NCBI RefSeq assembly: GCF_013299175.1
Contig: NZ_JAAFKF010000006.1
Span: forward strand, 1-64,000
DNA: 64,000 nucleotides
Direction: 5' to 3'
DNA from: Sphaerotilus sp.
Lineage (GTDB): Bacteria; Pseudomonadota; Gammaproteobacteria; Burkholderiales; Burkholderiaceae_C
In this document: positions 57,138 through 64,000 of the stretch, one piece after another
Layout: each line of letters starts with the position of its first letter
How positions within the stretch are numbered: position 1 is the first letter of the stretch
Program-made: the position numbers and the translations under genes
Notes under the pieces: model-generated
Database searches by the model: none
What the model was told of the DNA's origin: nothing
The model's input: only the letters and a program-made list of their open reading frames with translations

Positions 57138-57742
57138 CACAGGCACCCCTTCGTCGAGGGAATCACCCCCGCCGAGCGCGGATCGGGCGTGATCGCCATG
57201 CGCACCGCGCGGCCGAACGCCTTGAACATCGTCTCGCACTGGTGGTGGGCGTTGTGGCCCTTGAGGTTGTCGATGTGCAGGCTGACCAGCGCGTGGTTGA
57301 CGAAGCCCTGGAAGAACTCGTAGACGAGCTGCGTGTCGAGCGCGCCGATGCTGCCGGCGGTGAACTTCACGTCCATTTCCAGCCCCGGACGCCCGGAAAA
57401 ATCGATGACGACGCGGGACAGCGCCTCGTCCAGCGGCACGTAGCTGTGGCCGTAGCGCGTCAGGCCCTTCTTGTCGCCGACCGCCTTGGCCACCGCCATG
57501 CCCAGCGTGATGCCCACGTCTTCCACCGTGTGGTGGCCGTCGATGTGCAGGTCACCGTCGGCCTCGATTTCCAGGTCGATCAGGCCGTGGCGGGCGATCT
57601 GGTCGAGCATGTGGTCGAAGAAACCGATGCCGGTGGCGAGCTTCGAGACGCCCGTGCCGTCGAGGTTGACCCGCACGCGAATCTTGGTCTCGTTGGTGTT
57701 GCGCTGGATCTCGGCGATCCGGGGGGTGAAGTCAGTGCTCAT
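57137..57742 (-). CDS. hisB: Imidazoleglycerol-phosphate dehydratase
   Basis: This 201-residue protein dehydrates imidazole glycerol phosphate. Manganese-binding motifs are in [30 protein letters not shown] and [14 protein letters not shown]. It is the monofunctional form, without the phosphatase of enteric HisB. Two ATG codons, at 57742 and 57751, are possible; the second overlaps nothing and would add three residues. Confidence 0.95.
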   Translation of the reverse strand: MSTDFTPRIAEIQRNTNETKIRVRVNLDGTGVSKLATGIGFFDHMLDQIARHGLIDLEIEADGDLHIDGHHTVEDVGITLGMAVAKAVGDKKGLTRYGHSYVPLDEALSRVVIDFSGRPGLEMDVKFTAGSIGALDTQLVYEFFQGFVNHALVSLHIDNLKGHNAHHQCETMFKAFGRAVRMAITPDPRSAGVIPSTKGCL

Positions 57743-57753
57743 GGTGCTCATCT

Positions 57754-58839
57754 TCAGACCGACGCTCGCAGCGCGTCGATCATGCGGGTATTTTCTTCGG
57801 GGGTGCCGACCGTCAGGCGCAGGCAGTTGGCCAGCAAAGGGTGCAGCGCCGCGACATGCTTGATCAGCACGCCGCGCTGTTTCATGCTCTCGAAGGCGTC
57901 CTTCGAATCGGCCACGCGGACCAGGATCATGTTCGCCTCGCTCGGCCACGCCTGCACGCCGGGGATGTCGCTCAACGCCGCCTGCAGCCGCTCGCGCTCG
58001 CTGCGCAGCACCGCGGCCTGTCGGTCGTACTCATCGGCGTGTTCGAGGGCGAACAGCGCGGCCTCGGCGTTCAGCACGCTGACGTTGTACGGCGGGCGCA
58101 CCTTGTCGATCTCGGCGATCAGCGTGGCCGGGCCGACCATGTAGCCCAGCCGGATGCCCGCCAAGCCGAACTTGCTCAGGGTGCGCATCACCAGAACATG
58201 GTCATGCTCGCCCGCCCGCGGCAGCCAGGTGCGCGACGAGAACGGCTGGTACGCCTCGTCGAACACGACCAAGCCGCTCTGCGCGCCGACGGCGGCGACG
58301 ATCTTCTCGATCACGGCGTTGTCGAACAGGTTGGCGGTCGGGTTGTTCGGGTAGGCGATGTAGGTGATGGCCGGACGGTGTTCTTCGATGGCGGCCAGCA
58401 TCGCGGCCTCGTCCAGCTCGAAATCCGCCGTCAACGGCACGCCGACGAAGTGCAGCCCCTGCAACTGCGCCGACATCGCGTACATCACGAAGCCCGGCAC
58501 CGGCGCCAGGATCGTCGCACCCGGCACGTCGCAGGCCAGCGCCAGCAGCGAGATCAGTTCGTCCGAGCCGTTGCCCAGCATCAGTGCGCAGCCTTCGGGC
58601 ATCGCGATGTGGGCGGCAAGTGCGGTCTTCAGGTCGTCGATGCGCCCGCCGGGATAGCGGTTGATCGCCACCGCGCCGAGGCGCTGGCCCAGTTCGGCTT
58701 GCAGCGCGGGCGGGAGCAGGAAGGGGTTCTCCATCGCGTCGAGCTTGATGAAGCCGGCGCTGGGCTGGACGGCGTAGGCGTGCATGCCCTGGACATCCTG
58801 GCGCAGTGTGGAAGTGAGGCGTTCGGGAAGTCGGGTCAT
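57754..58839 (-). CDS. hisC: Histidinol-phosphate aminotransferase
   Basis: This 361-residue pyridoxal-phosphate enzyme transfers the amino group from glutamate to imidazole acetol phosphate. The lysine that holds the cofactor lies in [17 protein letters not shown], with [16 protein letters not shown] and [12 protein letters not shown] before it. Its start overlaps the end of the PIN toxin gene by 4 bases, so expression of hisC is likely tied to the toxin-antitoxin transcript. Confidence 0.96.
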   Translation of the reverse strand: MTRLPERLTSTLRQDVQGMHAYAVQPSAGFIKLDAMENPFLLPPALQAELGQRLGAVAINRYPGGRIDDLKTALAAHIAMPEGCALMLGNGSDELISLLALACDVPGATILAPVPGFVMYAMSAQLQGLHFVGVPLTADFELDEAAMLAAIEEHRPAITYIAYPNNPTANLFDNAVIEKIVAAVGAQSGLVVFDEAYQPFSSRTWLPRAGEHDHVLVMRTLSKFGLAGIRLGYMVGPATLIAEIDKVRPPYNVSVLNAEAALFALEHADEYDRQAAVLRSERERLQAALSDIPGVQAWPSEANMILVRVADSKDAFESMKQRGVLIKHVAALHPLLANCLRLTVGTPEENTRMIDALRASV

Positions 58840-59291
58840 GGCGAGGGCGCGTCAAGAACCTCGGTTCCGACGAGAAAAGGATTGAGAATCTGCAGACGAT
58901 CCATCTGCTGGCCATGCTGCAGGTCTTCGGTGAGCAAGAAGCGGCAGCCCTGCTGCTGCGCAGCCGCCACCATCAGCGCGTCCCAGTAACTCAGCGCAAA
59001 ACGGTCCTGCAGTTCCCAGGCGAGATCGACAGTCGAACCATCCACCACCCACGGCTGCCAGGCACGGTAGCAGCGCACCAGCGCACGCCCTTCGGCCAGA
59101 TCCAGTTGCGGCGCAGTCCGGCGCAGGTTGACGTACAACTCGTTGAGCACCTGCGTGCTCAGGCGTCCACAGCCTTGGCGCCAGCAATGCGCCACCCACG
59201 CGGCTGCGCGCGCCTTCTTGTCTGGCACGCGGGGATCCTGCGCATACAGCAGGACATTGGTGTCAACGAAAACGGTCGAGTCGCTCGGCAT
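58836..59291 (-). CDS. PIN-domain ribonuclease toxin (VapC-like)
   Basis: This 151-residue protein has a full set of PIN-domain acidic residues: VFVDTNVLLYAQD at the N-terminus, STQVLNELYVNLR in the middle, and SYWDALMVAAAQQ and LTEDLQHGQ towards the end. It should be a magnesium-dependent RNase that blocks translation when free of its antitoxin. It overlaps the antitoxin gene by 29 bases and hisC by 4, so it lies fully inside the his operon. Being intact and paired, it is probably functional. Confidence 0.9.
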   Translation of the reverse strand: MPSDSTVFVDTNVLLYAQDPRVPDKKARAAAWVAHCWRQGCGRLSTQVLNELYVNLRRTAPQLDLAEGRALVRCYRAWQPWVVDGSTVDLAWELQDRFALSYWDALMVAAAQQQGCRFLLTEDLQHGQQMDRLQILNPFLVGTEVLDAPSP

Positions 59292-59505
59292 AGACCTCGT
59301 CCCGCGTCAAGTACGGGCGTTCAAAGGGAATCGGCTTGAACGCCAGCGCCTCGCGCATCGCCCGTTCATAGGCGTCGTCATGGTGCATCTTCTCGGCCAG
59401 CAACTCACCCAGCAAGCGCGAAACGCTGGTGTTGCGCCGCGCGGCTTCCATGCGCGCCCAATCAGCGACATGGTCTTCCATGGTGATGGTGACGTTTTTC
59501 ATCAT
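59263..59505 (-). CDS. Ribbon-helix-helix antitoxin (VapB-like)
   Basis: This 80-residue protein begins MMKNVTITMEDHVADWARMEAA, a ribbon-helix-helix DNA-binding N-terminus, and has a charged C-terminal part that should wrap the toxin (AFKPIPFERPYLTRDEVYAERL). It should neutralise the overlapping PIN toxin and, with it, repress its own promoter. A perfect 11-bp inverted repeat lies directly upstream. Two adjacent ATG codons are possible; 59505 is used. It follows hisD by 66 bases. Confidence 0.88.
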   Translation of the reverse strand: MMKNVTITMEDHVADWARMEAARRNTSVSRLLGELLAEKMHHDDAYERAMREALAFKPIPFERPYLTRDEVYAERLDRFR

Positions 59506-59512
59506 CGTTCCG

Positions 59513-59564
59513 TTGCACGAATACAGTGTTGCAAGATATTCGTGCAACACGAACTTCGTGTCAA
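59513..59564 (-). promoter_or_regulatory. Promoter/operator of the toxin-antitoxin pair
   Basis: TTGCACGAATA (59513-59523) and TATTCGTGCAA (59537-59547) are perfect inverted repeats just upstream of the antitoxin start. A second palindrome, ACACGAA-C-TTCGTGT, lies at 59547-59561. On the minus strand a perfect -35 TTGACA (59564-59559) overlaps the second palindrome. This is the expected layout for autorepression by an RHH antitoxin, and gives the pair its own promoter within the his operon. Confidence 0.75.
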
Positions 59565-59571
59565 CAACATC

Positions 59572-60891
59572 TCAACCCTTCCTGAGGCGGAACTCGGCGG
59601 CCTGCGCATGCGCCTGCAAGCCTTCGCCATAGGCCAGCTCGGCCGCGATCACGCCCAGCGTCTGCGCCCCCTGCTCGCTCACCTCGATCAGGCTGCTGCG
59701 CTTCTGGAAGTCGTACACCCCCAACGGCGACGAAAAACGCGCAGTGCCCGAGGTCGGCAGCACATGGTTCGGCCCGGCGCAGTAGTCGCCCAGCGATTCG
59801 CTCGTGTACGCGCCCAGGAAGATCGCCCCGGCGTGCCTGAGCAGCGGCTCCCAGCGGTGCGGATCGGATGAGCTGACTTCGAGGTGCTCCGGGGCGATGC
59901 GGTTGCTGATCGCGCAGGCCTCGTCCATGTCGCGGGTCAGGATCAGCGCGCCGCGGCCTTCCAGCGACGCTCGGATCACGTCGCGGCGCGGCATGCCGTC
60001 GATCAGGCGGTCGATCGCGGCCTGGACCTGGGCGATGTAGTCCGCGTCCGGGCACAGCAGGATCGACTGCGCCATCTCGTCGTGTTCGGCCTGCGAGAAC
60101 AGGTCCATCGCCACCCAGTCGGGCGGTGTCGTGCCATCGGCCAACACGAGGATTTCCGACGGGCCGGCGATCATGTCGATGCCCACCTGCCCGAAGACCC
60201 GCCGCTTGGCGCTCGCCACGTAGGCGTTGCCTGGGCCGGTGACCTTGTCCACGCGCGGCACGGTCGCCGTTCCGTAAGCCAGTGCGCCGACCGCCTGCGC
60301 CCCACCGATCGTGAACACCCGGCCCACGCCCGCGACATGCGCAGCGGCTAGCACCAGCGCGTTCTTCTCGCCCTTCGGCGTCGGCACGACCATGATGATC
60401 TCGCCGACACCGGCGACATGCGCCGGGATCGCGTTCATCAGCACCGACGACGGGTACGCCGCCTTGCCGCCGGGCACGTAGATGCCGACGCGGTCCAGCG
60501 GCGTGACCTTCTGGCCGAGCAGCGTGCCGTCCTCGTCGCGGTACTGCCAGCTCAGGCCGCACGCCTGCAACTGCCGCTCGTGGTAGCTGCGCACACGCCG
60601 GGCCGCCGCTTCGAGGGCGCTGCGCTGCGCGGGCGTGATCGCTTCGAACGCGGCGTTCAGCTCCTCGCGGGTCAGCTCCAGCGCGGTCATCGACTCGGCC
60701 TGCATGCCGTCGAAGCGGTTGGTGTACTCGATCACCGCCGCGTCGCCGCGCTGCTGCACATCCTTCAGGATGACTGCCACCCGCTCCTCGATCGCATGGT
60801 CCGTCTCCGCCGACCAATGCAGCACACGCTGGAACTCGGCTTCGAAGTCCGGGGCGGCGGTGTTCAGGTGGCGGATGGCGACGGGGGACAT
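59572..60891 (-). CDS. hisD: Histidinol dehydrogenase
   Basis: This 439-residue zinc enzyme makes the last two oxidation steps to histidine. Typical segments are [55 protein letters not shown] and the catalytic EHLEV and [16 protein letters not shown] regions. It follows hisG by 30 bases. Its natural partner hisC is pushed 0.7 kb away by the toxin-antitoxin pair. Confidence 0.97.
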   Translation of the reverse strand: MSPVAIRHLNTAAPDFEAEFQRVLHWSAETDHAIEERVAVILKDVQQRGDAAVIEYTNRFDGMQAESMTALELTREELNAAFEAITPAQRSALEAAARRVRSYHERQLQACGLSWQYRDEDGTLLGQKVTPLDRVGIYVPGGKAAYPSSVLMNAIPAHVAGVGEIIMVVPTPKGEKNALVLAAAHVAGVGRVFTIGGAQAVGALAYGTATVPRVDKVTGPGNAYVASAKRRVFGQVGIDMIAGPSEILVLADGTTPPDWVAMDLFSQAEHDEMAQSILLCPDADYIAQVQAAIDRLIDGMPRRDVIRASLEGRGALILTRDMDEACAISNRIAPEHLEVSSSDPHRWEPLLRHAGAIFLGAYTSESLGDYCAGPNHVLPTSGTARFSSPLGVYDFQKRSSLIEVSEQGAQTLGVIAAELAYGEGLQAHAQAAEFRLRKG

Positions 60892-60921
60892 GGCGGGTCT
60901 TTCTTCAGCGGGTTCAGTGGG

Positions 60922-61590
60922 TCAATCTTTGGGAATGGCAGAAGCAAAGGCGTCGATCAGCGGGCGGATCTGGTCGCGCTTGAGCTTGAGCGCGGCCTGG
61001 TTGACGATGAGCCGCGACGAGATCTGCATGAACGGCTCGACTTCGACCAGGTGGTTCGCCACCAGCGTCTTGCCGGTGGACACCAGATCGACGATGGCAT
61101 CGGCGAGGCCCGTCAACGGCGCGAGTTCCATCGAGCCATAGAGCTTGATCAGGTCCACATGGACGCCCTTGTCGGCGAAGTGCTGGCGGGCGATGGTCGT
61201 GAACTTGGTCGCCACGCGGATACGCGAACCCTGCTTCACGGCCGCCGCGTAGTCGAAGCCCTCGCGCACCGCCACGCTCATGCGGCACTTGGCGATGTTC
61301 AGGTCCAGCGGCTGGTACAAGCCCTGGCCGCCGTGCTCGATCAGGATGTCCTTGCCCGCCACGCCCAGGTCCGCGCCGCCGTACTGCACGTAGGTCGGCA
61401 CGTCGGTGGCCCGCACCAGCACGATCTGCACATCCGGCCGGTTCGTCGGCAGGATCAGCTTGCGGGACTTCTCGGGGTCTTCGAGCACCTCGATCCCGGC
61501 CGCCTTCAGCAGCGGCAGCGTGTCCTCGAAGATCCGGCCCTTGGACAGGGCCAGCGTGATCATCCCGTTCGTGGGCGCGTTCGTGCTCAT
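60922..61590 (-). CDS. hisG: ATP phosphoribosyltransferase, short form
   Basis: This 222-residue protein begins histidine synthesis by joining ATP and phosphoribosyl diphosphate. It starts [18 protein letters not shown] and has [15 protein letters not shown] and the phosphate-binding [16 protein letters not shown]. It lacks the C-terminal regulatory domain, so it is the short form that needs HisZ for activity and feedback; hisZ is not in the window. Its start overlaps the murA stop by 4 bases. Confidence 0.95.
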   Translation of the reverse strand: MSTNAPTNGMITLALSKGRIFEDTLPLLKAAGIEVLEDPEKSRKLILPTNRPDVQIVLVRATDVPTYVQYGGADLGVAGKDILIEHGGQGLYQPLDLNIAKCRMSVAVREGFDYAAAVKQGSRIRVATKFTTIARQHFADKGVHVDLIKLYGSMELAPLTGLADAIVDLVSTGKTLVANHLVEVEPFMQISSRLIVNQAALKLKRDQIRPLIDAFASAIPKD

Positions 61591-62858
61591 GCCGGAACCC
61601 TTTCGATGTCGGCGCCGATGCCGCGCAACTTCACTTCCATGGCGTCGTAGCCGCGGTCGAGGTGGTAGATGCGGTCCACGGTGGTCACGCCGTCGGCGAC
61701 CAGCCCGGCGATCACCAGCGACGCCGAGGCGCGCAGGTCAGTGGCCATGACGGTCGCGCCCGACAGGCGCGGGATGCCTTCGACCAGCGCCGTGTGGCCG
61801 TCCACGGCGATGTGCGCGCCCAGCCGGACCAGCTCGTTGACGTGCATGAAGCGGTTCTCGAAGATCGTCTCGGTCACGCGCGCCACGCCCTCGGCGATGC
61901 AGTTCACGGCCATGAACTGCGCCTGCATGTCGGTCGGGAACAGCGGGTGCTCGCTGGTGCGGAAGCTCACGGCCTTGGGGCGTGTACTCATCTGCACGCG
62001 GATCGAGTCAGCGCCCGCCTCGACGGTGACACCGGCTTCGCGCAGCTTGGTGATCACGGCGTCCAGGTGGCTCGCATCGGCGCGGCGCAGCGTCACGTCG
62101 CCGCCCGCTGCGGCGACGGCGCACAGGAAGGTGCCGGCCTCGATGCGGTCGGGGATGATCTGGTGCGGCACCTTCGGGGCATGCAGCCGCTCGACGCCGG
62201 TGATGCGCAGGCGGCTGGTGCCGCGGCCGTCGATCTGCGCGCCCATCGAGACGAGCAGGTCCACGAGGTCGGTGATCTCCGGCTCCTGCGCGGCGTTTTC
62301 CAGCACCGTCTCGCCGTCGGCCAGCGTCGCAGCCATCAGCAGGTTCTCGGTGCCGGTGACGGTGACCATGTCGGTGGTGATGCGGGCGCCCTTGAGACGC
62401 GGCGTGGCGGTGGCGTGGATGTAGCCATGTTCGACACGGATCTCGGCGCCCATCGCCCGCAGGCCCTTGATGTGCTGGTCCACCGGCCGCGAGCCGATCG
62501 CGCAACCGCCCGGCAGCGACACCCGCGCCACGCCAAACCGCGCCAGCAGCGGGCCGAGCACGAGGATCGAGGCGCGCATCGTCTTCACGAGGTCGTAGGT
62601 CGCCTCGGTCGAGGTGATGTTCGAGGCATCGACCGTCACCACGTCCGGCTGCTCGGCCGTGCGGGTGGAGGTGGCGCCGAGCTGAGCGAGCACCTTGAGC
62701 GTGGTCGCCACGTCCTTGAGCACCGGCACGTTGGCCAGCGTCACCGGCTCGGCCGTCAGCAGCGTCGCGCACAGCTCCGGCAGGGCGGCGTTCTTGGCGC
62801 CGGAGATCGTGACTTCACCCTGGAGGGTGCGGCCGCCGCGAATGAGGAGCTTGTCCAT
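61587..62858 (-). CDS. murA: UDP-N-acetylglucosamine 1-carboxyvinyltransferase
   Basis: This 423-residue enzyme adds enolpyruvate to UDP-GlcNAc, the first committed step of peptidoglycan synthesis. It starts [24 protein letters not shown]. The active-site cysteine, target of fosfomycin, is present in [18 protein letters not shown], so it should be sensitive. ATG 62858 is preferred to an in-frame start at 62933. It leads into hisG with a 4-base overlap, as in other Burkholderiales. Confidence 0.97.
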   Translation of the reverse strand: MDKLLIRGGRTLQGEVTISGAKNAALPELCATLLTAEPVTLANVPVLKDVATTLKVLAQLGATSTRTAEQPDVVTVDASNITSTEATYDLVKTMRASILVLGPLLARFGVARVSLPGGCAIGSRPVDQHIKGLRAMGAEIRVEHGYIHATATPRLKGARITTDMVTVTGTENLLMAATLADGETVLENAAQEPEITDLVDLLVSMGAQIDGRGTSRLRITGVERLHAPKVPHQIIPDRIEAGTFLCAVAAAGGDVTLRRADASHLDAVITKLREAGVTVEAGADSIRVQMSTRPKAVSFRTSEHPLFPTDMQAQFMAVNCIAEGVARVTETIFENRFMHVNELVRLGAHIAVDGHTALVEGIPRLSGATVMATDLRASASLVIAGLVADGVTTVDRIYHLDRGYDAMEVKLRGIGADIERVPA

Positions 62859-62969
62859 CGGTGTGTGCCTGTGCGGGCGCGAGGTCCGGGCCGGGGGTCG
62901 GGCGGGCCTGTCGCACACCGCAGGGGCATGCACACGCCCGCGCCGCAGCCTGGGCCGCGCGCGGGGTGG

Positions 62970-63248
62970 TCAATGGTGGGAGGGGGTGGCCGGGGTGGCT
63001 TGTGCAGCCTGCGCCGTCCATTCGGTCGGGGTGAGCGTCTTCATCGACAGGGCGTGGATCTCTTCGCGCATGCGTTCGCCGAGGGCCGCGTAGACCATCT
63101 GGTGACGGGCCACGCGCAGCTTGCCGGTGAAGGCGCTGCAAACGATGGTGGCGAAGAAATGGCGGCCGTCGCCTTCGACTTCGAGGTGCTCGCAGGACAG
63201 GCCGGCGGCGATGAAATCGCGGACTTTGGTGGGGGTGGGATCGGCCAT
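62970..63248 (-). CDS. BolA/IbaG-family protein
   Basis: This 92-residue protein belongs to the BolA family, which works with monothiol glutaredoxins in iron-sulphur and redox handling. The signature segments are LEVEGDGRHFFATIVCSAFTGK and RVARHQMVYAALGERM, with the invariant His of RHQMVY. Its position before murA and the cysteine at about 40 point to the IbaG/YrbA branch. ATG 63248 is preferred to one four codons upstream. A short Ala/Thr-rich tail is extra to the family. Confidence 0.9.
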   Translation of the reverse strand: MADPTPTKVRDFIAAGLSCEHLEVEGDGRHFFATIVCSAFTGKLRVARHQMVYAALGERMREEIHALSMKTLTPTEWTAQAAQATPATPSHH

Positions 63249-63394
63249 GGTGCGTGACATTGTAGCGGCACGGCACAGGACACCCCACCGTGCATCGCCG
63301 GGAAAGCGTCGGAATCGGGCGGTTTATCCCGGCTCGGTACAGGGGACGCCCTTGGCACAGTCAGGCGGTGAACATTGTCTTGCCGAGGCTTACC

Positions 63395-63460
63395 GTGCAA
63401 CTGCTGCCTGCCCTCCGCGCCCCACGACAGCGGGCGGGCTTCACACTGATCGAGTTGATG
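63395..63460 (+). pseudogene. Type IV prepilin-like gene cut by an IS200/IS605-type element
   Basis: GTG 63395, preceded by GAGG at 63385-63388, begins a 15-residue leader ending in RAG, then FTLIELM: a complete type III prepilin signal with cleavage expected between G and F. The glutamate at position 5 of the mature part is present. The frame then enters the transposon end and stops at TAA 63479-63481, so only the leader and seven mature residues remain. The uncut gene probably coded a FimT/GspH-like minor pilin or pseudopilin; which one cannot be told. Confidence 0.75.
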
Positions 63461-63470
63461 TTGACATCCT

Positions 63471-63490
63471 CCCCGCCCTAAAGGACGGGG
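63471..63490 (-). ncRNA. Right-end hairpin, predicted 3' part of the omega RNA scaffold
   Basis: Read on the minus strand, CCCCGUCC-UUUA-GGGCGGGG folds into an 8-bp stem with one G-U pair. The tnpB stop codon lies in its loop. In TnpB systems the guide RNA scaffold comes from this end, overlaps the tnpB 3' end and runs into flanking DNA, which serves as guide. Here the guide would start CATCAACTCGATCAGTGTGA, from the cut prepilin gene. Transcription is not shown by sequence alone. Confidence 0.55.
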
Positions 63491-64000
63491 ATTCCTCCTG
63501 CGAGACGCGCATGTCCGCGCGCGGCGATGTTCCTGGCGGCGTTCACGTCGCGGTGGTGTTCCGCGCCGCAATCGCAGCATGTCCATCGCCTCATTCGCAG
63601 ACCTGTCCTGCCTTTCGGACTGCTGGCGGGTATGCCCCCGCAGCGCGAGCAGGTCTGGGTTGTGTAGGCTTCATTCACCTCCTCGAACACGATGCCGGCC
63701 TGATGGCTCTTGTATTCCAGCATCGTCTTCAGCATTGACCACCCGGCGTCCAGCGTGGATTTCGCCATCCGAGTCTTCACCATCGCGCCGGCCTGCACGT
63801 TCCCGACGAAGATCGCCGCGTTGCGCTCGACCAGCCCGGTGCTGAACTTGTGCATCGCGTCCTTGCGCGTGTTGGCGATCTTCGCGTGGATCGCGCGCAC
63901 CCGGTCCTTCTTCCTGGCGCGCTGGGCGATCCCCAGCGCGCCCTCATGCTTGCGGTACAGGCCGGACGCCAGCTCTTCGCCGTCCGAGCACGTCGCTGCA
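63478..64000 (-). CDS. tnpB: RNA-guided endonuclease TnpB, C-terminal part (partial)
   Basis: The frame is open from the right window edge to TAG at 63478-63480, giving the last 173 residues. The zinc-finger pair TQTCSRCGG and TCCDCGAEH, followed by RDVNAARNIAARG with the catalytic Asp of RuvC-III, mark it as TnpB/OrfB. Upstream, SGLYRKHEGALGIAQRARKK and HKFSTGLVERNAAIFV are typical. The RuvC-I Asp lies outside the window. No stop or frameshift is seen, so it may be active. Confidence 0.88.
   Translation of the reverse strand, partial: AATCSDGEELASGLYRKHEGALGIAQRARKKDRVRAIHAKIANTRKDAMHKFSTGLVERNAAIFVGNVQAGAMVKTRMAKSTLDAGWSMLKTMLEYKSHQAGIVFEEVNEAYTTQTCSRCGGIPASSPKGRTGLRMRRWTCCDCGAEHHRDVNAARNIAARGHARLAGGIPVL

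Larger units (their letters stand above)
63461..64000 (-). mobile_element. Right end of an IS200/IS605-family element with tnpB (partial)
   Basis: The end sequence TTGACATCCTCCCC followed by a hairpin and a tnpB-type gene reading towards it is typical of this transposon group, which moves as single-stranded DNA and makes no target duplication. The outer border is within a few bases of 63461. The element continues past the window, so it is unknown whether tnpA is present. Confidence 0.8.

Overview
The window is a 64 kb, GC-rich piece of a chromosome from a betaproteobacterium, most likely of the order Burkholderiales. The evidence is the gene order acnB - citE-like - mdh - gntR - sdhCDAB - sdhE - gltA, a his/murA/bolA cluster, Tat genes behind hisIE-hinT, and an FlhF-type (polar) flagellar cluster. 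A genus cannot be fixed from sequence alone; the Leptothrix/Sphaerotilus/Rubrivivax neighbourhood is a guess. No rRNA, tRNA, CRISPR array or prophage was seen.

Layout. 1-4.2 kb: end of an unidentified gene, a Sel1-repeat protein, the 5-oxoprolinase genes pxpBCA (minus strand), an AT-rich spacer and a small secreted Pro/His-rich protein. 4.2-12.3 kb: an 8.1 kb type I restriction-modification operon (hsdR-fic-hsdS-SEC-C gene-hsdM, minus strand). It lies between two identical 232-bp copies of the 3' end of acnB, so it looks like a recently integrated defence island that left acnB intact. 12.3-23.8 kb: a TCA-cycle block. A GntR/UTRA regulator lies inside it, and the same 18-bp palindrome occurs at its own promoter and, with one mismatch, in the spacer of the predicted acnB promoter. 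23.8-31 kb: a soluble chemoreceptor and the flagellar genes flhB-flhA-flhF-fliA, without flhG. 31-41.5 kb: an oligopeptide-type binding protein, a copper-type P1B ATPase behind an FNR-like box, a dihaem cytochrome c, OxyR, a GGDEF-EAL protein, UbiA and PdxA.

41.6-54.9 kb: hisI-hisE-hinT-tatABC, a DegS-like protease, a Nif3-like protein, an aromatic-ring dioxygenase-like protein, a large FtsX-type permease, a CheA/CheY pair, a REC-kinase/NarL-type two-component pair and an HD-domain protein. 54.9-63.3 kb, minus strand: bolA, murA, hisG, hisD, a VapBC-type toxin-antitoxin pair, hisC, hisB, hisH, hisA, hisF. The his genes are split so that inverting about 41.55-54.9 kb would bring hisI directly behind hisF, which suggests a past inversion. 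63.3-64 kb: a type IV prepilin gene cut after its GFTLIELM motif by the right end of an IS200/IS605-type element carrying tnpB, which runs off the window.

The most interesting parts are the acnB-flanked restriction island with its embedded class III Fic enzyme and SEC-C protein, the 123-bp palindromic element read in frame within hsdS, the shared GntR operator, the toxin-antitoxin pair inside the his operon, and the TnpB element whose predicted guide would come from the prepilin gene it interrupts.
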